Source: an uncultured Thomasclavelia sp.
Lineage (GTDB): Bacteria > Bacillota_I > Bacilli_A > Erysipelotrichales > Coprobacillaceae
Assembly: GCF_944324745.1 (NCBI RefSeq)
Contig: NZ_CALUXO010000019.1
Span: forward strand, 1 to 32,983
Reading direction: 5' to 3'
DNA: 32,983 bases
Shown here: positions 16,800-24,142 of the stretch, one piece after another
Layout of the letters: each line of letters starts with the position of its first letter
Numbering within the stretch: the stretch's first letter is position 1
Position numbers and translations under genes: made by a program
The notes under the pieces: model-generated
The model's input: the letters and a program-made list of their open reading frames with translations, nothing else
The model's database searches: none
Told to the model about the DNA's origin: nothing

Positions 16800-17540
16800 T
16801 CAAATCAATGATACTACCAGAACACAAATAGTACTTAATAATGTCCCTAGTAAATAGTATTCAGCAAATTCTTGATCTTCGGCTATTTTATTATATCTTG
16901 CTATTGACTTAGCTGTCAAAACCAATCCTACTGAAGAATACTGATTAATCAACAAGAAAAATAGCATAATAATTCTTTCGATAGTCCCAATCATTCTTCC
17001 AGCTTTTATCGTATTTTCCTCATCTTTTTTAGTTGGTTTATAAGCTTGCATCATCTTAACTATAAATATATTTACTGGTTTATGTATAAGCAATAATTGG
17101 GTAAAAAAACTAATACTTATTTGAAGCGATAATCCCATAGCATTAAATATATCTAAAATCGTTTTATTGTATTCATAGGTTTTACCAGAGTCAATTATTA
17201 GATAACAAATAACTAGTAATATGATCAAATGTAAAAGTTGATCAACTACAAAAATATATTTATCGTACTCATTTTTTAATTTTCTATTTTTAATAAAGTA
17301 TTTTAGTGCATCAATCATAAAATGAGAAATAATTATTGTCCATAAATATATATTTTCAAACTCGAAACAGATTAATTTAATCCAGACTAAATTTACCAAT
17401 CCATAAATCACACTATGAACAACTACAAATCTAAAATTTTTTTCCTTTTTCTGTGCAATAAATTTAGTTTGAAAATAAAAATCAGCCAAGACGTGAGCAA
17501 ATAATAGCATTACTAATGCTTCTTTATAACTACTTATCAT
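16800..17540 (-). CDS. DUF3307 polytopic membrane protein
   Basis: Predicted inner-membrane protein of 246 residues with about six transmembrane helices. Conserved polar residues lie in or near helices: HVLADFYFQT (about 16-25), VVHSVIY (about 40-46), SHFMIDALKYF (about 72-82) and DQLLHL (about 99-104). This His/Asp spacing is reminiscent of membrane-embedded metal hydrolases of the YdjM type, but that is only a resemblance. The C-terminal part (AGRMIGTIERI, TAKSIARY, YYLLGTLLS) is the conserved signature of DUF3307. The gene overlaps satD by 11 bases and lacks a good ribosome binding site, so it depends on satD translation. I infer it is the membrane partner or effector of SatD. No function is established. 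Confidence 0.8.
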   Translation of the reverse strand: MISSYKEALVMLLFAHVLADFYFQTKFIAQKKEKNFRFVVVHSVIYGLVNLVWIKLICFEFENIYLWTIIISHFMIDALKYFIKNRKLKNEYDKYIFVVDQLLHLIILLVICYLIIDSGKTYEYNKTILDIFNAMGLSLQISISFFTQLLLIHKPVNIFIVKMMQAYKPTKKDEENTIKAGRMIGTIERIIMLFFLLINQYSSVGLVLTAKSIARYNKIAEDQEFAEYYLLGTLLSTICVLVVSLI

Positions 17541-18213
17541 ACTCTATCTCACTCAATATTTTATTGACAGTATCAAAAGCATCCTTATATGCATAAAAAT
17601 GCCCTTTTGATAAAATCTGTTGAATATTCGACTGGGTAACATTAAAATATTCTGCTGTCTTAGTCTGATTCATTTTATTGAATAAAACATAATTAATTAC
17701 CTCTCTTTGTTTTTTAGTCCAACTATTTTCGATACTATACATTAGTTTGAAAATTGAATTTAGCGACAACTCCTGTAAAAAATTATCGCCATCTATACTG
17801 ATTACGATATCTCCAAAAGCACTTTCTTTTTTCTTTTCTAACAATTTAAGATTTTCTACACTTTCCCTGGCTTTATAATAACCAGGTCCATCAGCACCAA
17901 TCGACATTTCAAAGTTTATTTCTGTTGTAATATTGCCGATGCCGATACCAAATCTGATCTTGTTGGGATATACTTCTTTTTTTATATAATGGATTATATC
18001 CATAATATATTTGCCAGAATGTAATAATCCTTGAAATTCATCACCTAAAGTAATTGTAAAATTAGAAGCTATAGAATCACTATATAACTGATTTACTTTA
18101 ATTAACGTTTGCTTTAATTTTTCTTGAAAAGCACTGCGATCATTAATATTTCTCGATTTTTTTACATCACCAATAATAGCTATATAAGGACTATTGTTGA
18201 AAAAGAAAAACAT
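17530..18213 (-). CDS. SatD-family protein: predicted cyclase-like domain plus HTH
   Basis: 227 residues. The N-terminal domain begins with a hydrophobic strand ending in an acidic motif (YIAIIGDVKKSR, Asp16). It continues with a hairpin TLGDEFQGLL (57-61 GDEFQ), then IRFGIGIGNITT and SIGADGPGYYKARE. This order (metal-binding Asp, GDEF-like hairpin, GIG strand) recalls the palm fold of class III cyclases, GGDEF and Cas10/mCpol proteins; that is my inference. The C-terminus has a helix-turn-helix (TKTAEYFNVTQSNIQQILSK, about 185-204), so it may also bind DNA. The frame extends to a GTG at 18225 inside AGGTGGTG; the ATG at 18213 is the proper start. Its promoter overlaps a 38-bp palindrome. The family name comes from the streptococcal sat operon. 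Confidence 0.8.
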   Translation of the reverse strand: MFFFFNNSPYIAIIGDVKKSRNINDRSAFQEKLKQTLIKVNQLYSDSIASNFTITLGDEFQGLLHSGKYIMDIIHYIKKEVYPNKIRFGIGIGNITTEINFEMSIGADGPGYYKARESVENLKLLEKKKESAFGDIVISIDGDNFLQELSLNSIFKLMYSIENSWTKKQREVINYVLFNKMNQTKTAEYFNVTQSNIQQILSKGHFYAYKDAFDTVNKILSEIEYDK

Positions 18214-18240
18214 ACTTATCACCACCTAAATTTCACTTTT

Positions 18241-18269
18241 AGTATAATACTTTTTATTATTATAATCAA
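18241..18269 (-). promoter_or_regulatory. satD promoter
   Basis: Minus-strand TTGATT (18264-18269), 17 bases, TATACT (18241-18246). The -35 box lies inside the palindrome at 18265-18302. Confidence 0.55.
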
Positions 18270-18302
18270 TAATTATAAGTTATATAACTTATAATTATTG
18301 AT
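18265..18302. repeat. Perfect 38-bp palindrome upstream of satD
   Basis: Two 19-base arms (18265-18283 and 18284-18302) with no spacer and no mismatch; the centre is AGTTATATAACT. It overlaps the satD -35 and is the best operator candidate for the HTH of SatD. It could also extrude as a cruciform. Confidence 0.85.
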
Positions 18303-18315
18303 CATTATTAAAAAA

Positions 18316-18338
18316 ACTAATAATCAATAATTATTAGT
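18316..18338. repeat. Second palindrome upstream of satD
   Basis: ACTAATAAT-CAATA-ATTATTAGT, 9-bp arms. It shares AATCAATAATTAT with the left arm of the 38-bp palindrome (direct repeat, 18264 and 18322), suggesting a second binding site. Confidence 0.6.
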
Positions 18339-18446
18339 CTAAAAATAAGTATTGTCTTAATATACTATTATTTTATCGCTCTTGATTTTATTTTATACTT
18401 ACTAAAATAATAACATTATAATTAGAATAATTTACAATTACATTTG

Positions 18447-18599
18447 CTACTCTCTCTTTTTTTTACGAGAATTATACCTTTTTAGTTGTGTTGCATTTTT
18501 TGCAACTGAACTAATTTCATCTAATTCTCCTTCTTTAAAAATACTAGATATATGTCTAGAAATAGTTGATTTATTTTTATCAAATAATTCACGATTATT
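18447..18599 (-). pseudogene. RhuM-family remnant 2
   Basis: A 50-codon minus-strand open stretch without a start codon. The segment RELFDKNKSTISRHISSIFK, then EGELDE, is the conserved N-terminal DNA-binding-like part of RhuM (virulence/Fic-neighbour) proteins and aligns with the remnant at 19905-20311. It ends at a TAG after a Lys/Arg-rich run. The rest of the roughly 330-residue family protein is absent. It lies 15 bases from the rpsI-terminator repeat at 18615-18666. Confidence 0.7.
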
Positions 18600-18614
18600 T
18601 CATTGAAAAGTACA

Positions 18615-18666
18615 AAAAAAGATCCAAGATAAACTTGAATCTTCTTTGTATTTGTTTGAAATTATC
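18615..18666. repeat. Copy B of the rpsI stop/terminator repeat (candidate att site)
   Basis: 51 of 52 bases are identical to 20390-20441, in the same orientation, 1775 bases away. The single difference is in the terminator loop, so the hairpin still works as a minus-strand terminator. Adjacent codons (18667-18681, minus strand) spell E-F-S-K-R-stop, like the rpsI end Q-F-S-K-R-stop, but the F, S, K and R codons all differ synonymously. Confidence 0.85.
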
Positions 18667-18812
18667 GTTTTGAAAACTCTGCAACTTTATAAAATAAGAA
18701 TTTTAAATCCTTTTTGTCGATTACTTGTTGTATTGCTAAAACATCTTATAACTATTTAACATGAGTATTCAAATAAATTAAAATGAGAGGCGCGCAAGTC
18801 CTCTCACAACGT
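18617..18812 (-). ncRNA. Candidate structured RNA downstream of the AbiF-like gene
   Basis: Starts about 7 bases after a good promoter that lies around the abi stop codon and could run to the terminator in copy B (about 195 nt). The strongest structure is TGAGAGG/CCTCTCA (18784-18806) closing a loop ACTTGCGCG. Such G+C-rich sequence is exceptional in this AT-rich region. No protein-coding reading frame with a start fits. AbiF genes are known to be associated with a conserved structured RNA, reported to act as an RNA antitoxin. Whether this is that RNA needs a covariance-model search. The 3' limit is a guess; the RNA could end soon after the hairpin (TTTTAATTTATTT). Confidence 0.5.
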
Positions 18813-18818
18813 ACATAT

Positions 18819-18847
18819 ATAATACCTTAATTTTTTCTATATGTAAA
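18819..18847 (-). promoter_or_regulatory. Promoter of the candidate RNA
   Basis: Minus-strand TTTACA (18842-18847), exactly 17 bases, TATTAT (18819-18824). It begins just after the abi stop codon. TACATATA and TATATGTA also form an inverted repeat over the same bases. Confidence 0.55.
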
Positions 18848-18850
18848 GTA

Positions 18851-19789
18851 TTATTTGATTTTTCTATTGTGAATTATAGAAAAATCAAATTTTGTATTGT
18901 ATTCTATATTAGTTTCTTCAATAATTTCATCTATTTTTTGTCTTAAAGGTAATGTTAAATTTTCATTAAGCAAAAAATTTGACCAATGACAAATTGAAAT
19001 ATATCCTAAAAAGACGATTGAATATAACTTTCCTTTAACAATATAGGGAGATTGTTTTCCTAAAATATTGGAATGATGAGATATTTTATTACGTAGCATA
19101 TGGATAGCTTTTAAGTCAACTCTACTGGGGTCCATTACTTCTTTAGGTTTTTTATATGATTTCCCTTTCATAAATTCATTAAGCTTTACAGTAGTTAAGC
19201 AATCGATTAACTTTATTAAAGTACCAAAACTAATAAAATTAATTGCTACCCAAATAGGAATAATACCATTATATGCATTGATATAATGTTTGATTGCTGG
19301 TTCTTCTCTTGTTTTAATAATATCATTATAAAGAGTTTTACTCAAAATACGATTATATGTATTTTCAGCAATGAATTTTTCTATTGAATTATTAACAAGA
19401 CAATAATTATCTTTTAACAAAGATATTTTATGAATATCATCAAGTTTAAAAGTTACCATATCATATTGGCCGCATAGATTTGCTAATTTTGTTCTTAGAG
19501 ATTCTTCTATTTTTCTTGTTTCTTGAAAAAGCATTATAGAAATTCTTTTATCAAGCTCACATAAAGCTATCAGTTCTGTACACTTATGATTATGATAGTC
19601 GTCTTCTTCAACATTATAATTATCCAGTAAAAATCTATATCCAGTAATATGATAATAAGTATTTACATTTTTTATATAATTATATAGTAACTGATAATCA
19701 TCAATTAACAAATGTCTTTTTTGTAATTTATCTATCCTATCTTCTATCGTTCGTGATTTTTTTAATTCTAAAGTACCATTTTCTGACAT
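18851..19789 (-). CDS. Abi_2 (AbiD/AbiF-like) HEPN abortive-infection protein
   Basis: 312-residue protein of the Abi_2 family, implicated in abortive phage resistance. The N-terminus (IDKLQKRHLLIDDYQLLYNY, then TGYRF) and the helical middle (RKIEESLRTKLA; PIWVAINFISFGTLIKL) are typical. Near the C-terminus HMLRNKISHHSNIL contains the HEPN ribonuclease motif R-x4-H (Arg233, His238). The likely activity is RNA cleavage that halts growth on infection. The frame opens at a GTG within GGGAGTG; I start at the ATG at 19789, eight bases after GGAG. A TATAAT lies at 19845-19850. The gene lies between two copies of the rpsI terminator and is followed by a candidate structured RNA, as expected for the AbiF branch. 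Confidence 0.85.
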   Translation of the reverse strand: MSENGTLELKKSRTIEDRIDKLQKRHLLIDDYQLLYNYIKNVNTYYHITGYRFLLDNYNVEEDDYHNHKCTELIALCELDKRISIMLFQETRKIEESLRTKLANLCGQYDMVTFKLDDIHKISLLKDNYCLVNNSIEKFIAENTYNRILSKTLYNDIIKTREEPAIKHYINAYNGIIPIWVAINFISFGTLIKLIDCLTTVKLNEFMKGKSYKKPKEVMDPSRVDLKAIHMLRNKISHHSNILGKQSPYIVKGKLYSIVFLGYISICHWSNFLLNENLTLPLRQKIDEIIEETNIEYNTKFDFSIIHNRKIK

Positions 19790-19904
19790 AATATTCACTC
19801 CCTTTTCAAGGAATTATTTCATTTACTAATACAGTATTCTACATATTATAACAAAAATGCAAGATAATCTTGAATTTATAAATAACATATTACTCAATCA
19901 GAGT

Positions 19905-20311
19905 TTATAGTTTATAATGAAAAAAAGCATTTAAACTTCTCACAAAGTCTAAATACTTCTCTAATCTTTTCAATATATTATTAGCCCATTTTCTAAAAAG
20001 AATACCTTTAGCTGAATTCGTTCTATATCCAACAGCTAAAATAACATCTAAATTATAATACTTTACATTATATTCTTGAACACCAAGTTTACCCATATGT
20101 GCAAAATTTGCACACATGCTATTTTCATCAAGTTCACCTGATTTAAAAATATTTTTAATATACCTCGTAACAACAGTTCTATCAATTCTAAACAAACTAG
20201 CTATTTGCTTTTGATTTAATCAAACTGTTTATCAGGAGAAAGATTAACGCCTAATACAAAATCTCCATCCTTAAATTGAACTATTTCATTTCTTTCTACT
20301 GTATCATTCAT
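19905..20311 (-). pseudogene. RhuM-family remnant 1, frameshifted and truncated
   Basis: A proper start exists (AAGGTG then ATG at 20311) and codes MNDTVERNEIVQFKDGD and about 30 residues, then hits TAA near 20220. The homologous sequence continues in another frame from LNQKQIASLF through RYIKNIFKSGELDEN and YYNLDVILAVGYRTNS to FRKWANNILKR. It then ends abruptly at 19905 after a non-family tail. The intact family protein is about 330 residues, so only the N-terminal third remains. RhuM proteins are often found near mobile elements and Fic or restriction genes; their function is unclear. Confidence 0.8.
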
Positions 20312-20389
20312 AATATCACCTTCTTCATTTAAAATTTTACTAATTACTTTATTATATAACTACCTCACTCTTATCTCATTAAAAAACAC

Positions 20390-20441
20390 AAAAAAGATCC
20401 AAGATAATCTTGAATCTTCTTTGTATTTGTTTGAAATTATC
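20390..20441. repeat. Copy A of the rpsI stop/terminator repeat (candidate att site)
   Basis: Covers the rpsI stop codon and its terminator. 51 of 52 bases are identical to 18615-18666. Minus-strand stem AAGATTCAAG / CTTGGATCTT followed by TTTTTT. It acts as terminator of rplM-rpsI and is the rpsI-proximal boundary of the inserted cargo. Confidence 0.85.
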
Positions 20442-20829
20442 TCTTAGAGAATTGTGGCGCACGTCTTGCTTTTTTAAGACCATATTTTTTACGTTCTTTA
20501 ACACGTGCATCACGAGTAAGGAATCCAGCAGCTTTTAGAGTTGGTCTGTAATCAGAACCAGCTTCCAATAATGCTCTTGAAATACCATGACGGATAGCTC
20601 CAGCTTGTCCTGAATATCCTCCACCATAAACATTTACTTTAACATCAAATTGATTAGTAGTGTTTGTTAATTCTAAAGGTTGATTAACAATCATTAATAA
20701 TGTTTCTGATGGTAAATAATCTTTAGCTGGTTTATCATTAATTGTAATATTTCCTGTACCAGGTGTTAAAATAACTCTTGCTACAGAAGTTTTTCTACGT
20801 CCAGTTCCGCGATATTGTACATTTGCCAT
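20437..20829 (-). CDS. rpsI: 30S ribosomal protein uS9
   Basis: 130 residues, full length. The N-terminus [19 protein letters not shown] and the universally conserved tail [17 protein letters not shown], which reaches the P-site tRNA, are present. It is preceded by GGGAGG and separated from rplM by 18 bases, forming the standard rplM-rpsI operon. Its stop codon lies within the 52-bp direct repeat, so insertion of downstream DNA has left the protein intact. Confidence 0.98.
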   Translation of the reverse strand: MANVQYRGTGRRKTSVARVILTPGTGNITINDKPAKDYLPSETLLMIVNQPLELTNTTNQFDVKVNVYGGGYSGQAGAIRHGISRALLEAGSDYRPTLKAAGFLTRDARVKERKKYGLKKARRAPQFSKR

Positions 20830-20847
20830 TGTTCTGTCTTACCTCCC

Positions 20848-21285
20848 TTACCCTTTAATCTTTAATTCTACAGGATTTTGTGCTGCGTGTGGATGTTCAC
20901 TACCTGCATAAACAAATAATTTCATACCTTGTTTTCTACCTAATGTATTATGTGGTAACATCCCTTTTACTGCTGCTTCAACCCAACCAGTTGGATTTTT
21001 TTCTTTGAATTGGCGAGCTGTTTTAACTTTTAAACCACCAAGCCAACCTGAATGATGATAGTATTTAACTGAATCTAATTTTTTACCAGTCATTACTACT
21101 TTATCAGCATTAACAATAATCACATAATCACCAGTGTCTACATGTGGTGTATAAGTAGGTTTATGTTTACCTCTTAACACTTTTGCTACTTCAGATGCTA
21201 AACGACCTAAAGTCATACCTTCAGCATCTACTACATACCATTTTCTTTCGATTGTGGCTGCATTAGCCATAGTTGTTTGTCTCAT
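20848..21285 (-). CDS. rplM: 50S ribosomal protein uL13
   Basis: 145 residues from the ATG at 21285 ([20 protein letters not shown]), which follows AAAGGAG by eight bases. The open frame continues upstream to 21327, but that part is the leader. Conserved blocks include [33 protein letters not shown] and [11 protein letters not shown]. First gene of the rplM-rpsI operon, driven by a perfect consensus promoter with a short structured leader. Confidence 0.97.
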   Translation of the reverse strand: MRQTTMANAATIERKWYVVDAEGMTLGRLASEVAKVLRGKHKPTYTPHVDTGDYVIIVNADKVVMTGKKLDSVKYYHHSGWLGGLKVKTARQFKEKNPTGWVEAAVKGMLPHNTLGRKQGMKLFVYAGSEHPHAAQNPVELKIKG

Positions 21286-21335
21286 ATTTTCTTCTCCTTT
21301 ATCCTTACCGGGGACTTTAGAGTTCATAAGAACAT
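21286..21335 (-). promoter_or_regulatory. rplM leader (candidate L13-type autoregulatory leader)
   Basis: About 48-base 5' untranslated region. GTTC-TTAT-GAAC with flanking GAG/CTC forms a hairpin near the 5' end. A CCCCGGTAAGG segment precedes the ribosome binding site. This is compatible with L13 leaders known in Firmicutes, but I could not test it against the covariance model. Confidence 0.4.
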
Positions 21336-21339
21336 TCTC

Positions 21340-21368
21340 ATTATATTCATTTCATATTTCAATGTCAA
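21340..21368 (-). promoter_or_regulatory. rplM-rpsI promoter
   Basis: Minus-strand TTGACA (21363-21368), 17 bases, TATAAT (21340-21345): a perfect sigma-A promoter. Confidence 0.85.
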
Positions 21369-21444
21369 TTATTTTCATAAATTATCTTGATATTTTCGTA
21401 CATTTTTCTTAATTTTAATTATCAACGTTTTATACACCCTAAAA

Positions 21445-21478
21445 AAATATGAATGCCACAAATAATGTGGCATTCAAG
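21445..21478 (-). terminator. Terminator of the GH16 gene
   Basis: GAATGCCACA (21451-21460) / TGTGGCATTC (21466-21475), 5-base loop, followed on the minus strand by ATATTTTTTT. Confidence 0.9.
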
Positions 21479-21521
21479 AGGTAAAAACTATCAGCATTTT
21501 TTATTTTACCTATCTAAAATA

Positions 21522-23969
21522 TTAACACTTTTTATTTTTTCTCAATAGAACTACTCCAGCTCCAGATGCCATTAACACTAATAATGCACTTGCTAGCATT
21601 GCATCATCACCAGTTTTTACAGCACTAGAATTAGATGGCGTAGTAGTTGTTACAGATCCATTACCTCCAGTATTATTTGGTTCATCAGGAGTCACAACTG
21701 GTGTATCAGGATCTTCTGGATCTGTTGTCGGTTGTTCAGGATCGGTTGCTTCAACTTTTTCTAATCCATTAATTGCATCATTCACATTTGCATAAGCCAC
21801 TTCAATTGCTTCTTTATCTTTAGAATCGATTGCTGCTTTTAATGCATTTAATGCTGTATTTAATTTATCTAATGATTCTTGAGTATATTCACCAGTTTGG
21901 CTAACTAAAGAATTTCCTTGGTCGACCAAATCATTAACATCATCTTCTGCAACATATAATTGTAAGCTTGCAATAGCATTATTTAATGACGCTAAAGCTG
22001 TAGCTACTTCTTCATCAGTAGCGCTTGGATTCATAAATACAGCTCTTGCAGATTTAATAGCTGCACTTAAAGCTTCCCTAGAAGCTAATGTATAAGTATC
22101 ATCTTTTACTACTTCTAAATCAGCATTATCTAACACTGTTTCTAATTCAGTTTTATCTGGTGCTTCTACAATTGTAAGTTTAACAGTTTTACGCACTGAT
22201 GGTTTATCAGGATGCATCGCAGAGTAATGAATATTATATTCACCAGGTGCCAAACTTGCAATCATTTCTTTATTTGCATCACTATCAACTACACGTTCTA
22301 CTTTTGTTTGATTAGTATCATTACTTGTAGAACCATCTGTTAAATCAGGTATTGATGTAAACATATATTCATTATCAATTGAATAATCAACTGTATATTC
22401 TGAAGTATCTACACTATCAGAACCAGGAACTAATGTTACATTATCTAATAAATCTGGTACAGTACCTTCAATAATTGTTACATCATCAGCATCAACTGCT
22501 ACTGTATTAGCATAATAATTGGCAGCAGCTTCTTTTTGTTCTTGGTTTTGAGCATAATACACATATTCAATTTCAAATTTTTGACCTGCTAAATCAGTTC
22601 CAGCATCACCAGGCCAGTTACCACCTGTTGCAAAATTTAATTGAATATATTGTGGACGATTTAAAGCTGCTTGAGCAACTGGATCATCACTATAATCAAC
22701 TGTTCTAACGATTTGATCATCTACGTACCATTCCATTACGTTTTCAGACCAGTTAATTCCAAATACATGGTATGTTTCACCATCAATTTGAACACCTTCA
22801 GTAGCTATATTAGTTGTTTTACCATTACCAGCATATTTACCAGCATCATCACCTTCAACACTAGCATAGTGTAATGTTTCATATACTACATTTGGATTAC
22901 CAATTGATTCCATAATATCAATTTCACCAGATACTGGCCAACCGTCACCTTGTGCATCATTAATAGCTCCATCTAATGTAAAATCAGAACCTAATGTCCA
23001 AAATGCAGGGAATGTCGCTTGTCCTTCTGGCAATTTTGCTAAAATTTCAATTCTTCCATATAAGAACTCTTGTTTACCATGAGTACGAACACTTCCAGAA
23101 TTATAAATTACTTGACGAGATCCACGAGGATTTTGATATTGATATTGTTCATCACGATCAGTAACTTCTAACACTAATTTTCCATCTGTTACATGAACAT
23201 TTTCTTTATCATTTGTATAATGTTGTTGTTCAACACCACGGATACTACCTAATTCATATCCCCAGTCATCTAAATTTAATCCGTTTTCATCAACATTACC
23301 TGTTTCACCATCAAATTCATCTTTCCAAATTACTTCATACACTTCATCTTCAGTTTCACCAGTAACAACTTCAGATAAAGACATATTATCTACGTATACT
23401 TGACTTTGATACACAGGACCACTATCTTTTTCAGTCCATTTCATTACGCAAAGTTGTACATCAGTATAATTACCAGTGTTAAATTCAAATTCAACATCTT
23501 GATATACAAATTTTTGATCTTCAGATGTACAAGAAATTGTAACACCAGGATTTACTGTAGTTCCTAACCAATTAGTTTTTAAATTAAAGTTAGCTTCACC
23601 ACCGACTTGTCCAATTGCTACTTTAGCTTTCGCAATATAAGTAGTATTAGGCTTTAATGTTAAATTTTGATATAATACCGAATCTTTTTGTTCAACTGGT
23701 AATAAGCCACATTTTTCACCGTCATAAGCAGCACCATCATAATCAGTAACTTGTGAATTTTTAAATTGCCAACCGTTAGTCCCGTTTTCAAAATCACCGT
23801 TGGTAATTAATTCATCACCAGGTTTTGCTCTTTCAAGTTCTAACATATCATATTCAGTATCTAAACCTGTTGTTGTTTGCGTTGCGGCAAAACTAGCCAT
23901 TGCATTAGCACCTAATAAACTGCATGTTGTAGTAAAGGCTAATGCTAATTTAAATATTTTTCCTTTCAT
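21522..23969 (-). CDS. Secreted multi-domain GH16 beta-glucanase (laminarinase-like), wall-anchored
   Basis: 815-residue exported enzyme that should cleave beta-1,3 or mixed-linkage glucans. Signal peptide 1-28 (MKGKIFKLALAFTTTCSLLG). A CBM4/9-like carbohydrate-binding module follows (about 50-205, NGDFENGTNGW). The GH16 domain (about 210-475) has the catalytic EIDIME: nucleophile Glu349, Asp351 and acid/base Glu354. An Ig-like/Big domain spans about 480-595 and two FIVAR helical repeats about 605-740. A Pro/Asp/Thr linker leads to a wall-anchor-like tail, VKTGD, a hydrophobic helix and RKNKKC. The VKTGD motif is not canonical LPXTG. The frame runs upstream to 24047, but the signal peptide starts at the ATG at 23969, about 10 bases from GGAAGG. 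It has its own promoter and a cre-like site. Confidence 0.93.
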   Translation of the reverse strand: MKGKIFKLALAFTTTCSLLGANAMASFAATQTTTGLDTEYDMLELERAKPGDELITNGDFENGTNGWQFKNSQVTDYDGAAYDGEKCGLLPVEQKDSVLYQNLTLKPNTTYIAKAKVAIGQVGGEANFNLKTNWLGTTVNPGVTISCTSEDQKFVYQDVEFEFNTGNYTDVQLCVMKWTEKDSGPVYQSQVYVDNMSLSEVVTGETEDEVYEVIWKDEFDGETGNVDENGLNLDDWGYELGSIRGVEQQHYTNDKENVHVTDGKLVLEVTDRDEQYQYQNPRGSRQVIYNSGSVRTHGKQEFLYGRIEILAKLPEGQATFPAFWTLGSDFTLDGAINDAQGDGWPVSGEIDIMESIGNPNVVYETLHYASVEGDDAGKYAGNGKTTNIATEGVQIDGETYHVFGINWSENVMEWYVDDQIVRTVDYSDDPVAQAALNRPQYIQLNFATGGNWPGDAGTDLAGQKFEIEYVYYAQNQEQKEAAANYYANTVAVDADDVTIIEGTVPDLLDNVTLVPGSDSVDTSEYTVDYSIDNEYMFTSIPDLTDGSTSNDTNQTKVERVVDSDANKEMIASLAPGEYNIHYSAMHPDKPSVRKTVKLTIVEAPDKTELETVLDNADLEVVKDDTYTLASREALSAAIKSARAVFMNPSATDEEVATALASLNNAIASLQLYVAEDDVNDLVDQGNSLVSQTGEYTQESLDKLNTALNALKAAIDSKDKEAIEVAYANVNDAINGLEKVEATDPEQPTTDPEDPDTPVVTPDEPNNTGGNGSVTTTTPSNSSAVKTGDDAMLASALLVLMASGAGVVLLRKNKKC

Positions 23970-24063
23970 AGTTGTATTTCCTTCCTCCATAATAGTACTC
24001 GATGTTTTTGAATAAATAGATATTTTATGCTGACTCAAATAGTCCATAAATAAACAACATCAA

Positions 24064-24077
24064 TGAATACGTTTACA
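24064..24077 (-). promoter_or_regulatory. cre-like site of the GH16 gene
   Basis: Minus-strand TGTAAACGTATTCA matches TGWAANCGNTNNCA except one position (A for T). It starts at the last base of the -10 box, a classic repression position. Glucose repression of a glucanase makes sense. Confidence 0.5.
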
Positions 24078-24105
24078 TTATAGCTTTATTTACTACATTT
24101 GTAAA
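24077..24105 (-). promoter_or_regulatory. GH16 gene promoter
   Basis: Minus-strand TTTACA (24100-24105), 17 bases, TATAAT (24077-24082). This leaves a 5' untranslated region of roughly 100 bases. Confidence 0.65.
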
Positions 24106-24142
24106 TAGAATTTTAGTAAATTTTTACTTTTTGATTAAATAA

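Noticed and set aside
18667-18753. Minus-strand open stretch ending in E-F-S-K-R-stop as a small gene or RpsI paralogue
   Set aside because: No start codon or ribosome binding site, a stop just upstream, and no similarity to uS9 beyond the last four residues. It lies within the candidate RNA and repeat flank.
18784-18806. CRISPR repeat
   Set aside because: The GC-rich hairpin occurs once only; there are no spaced copies and no cas genes.
22671-22874. Plus-strand open frame inside the GH16 gene
   Set aside because: Shadow frame opposite conserved coding sequence; no ribosome binding site or recognisable domain.
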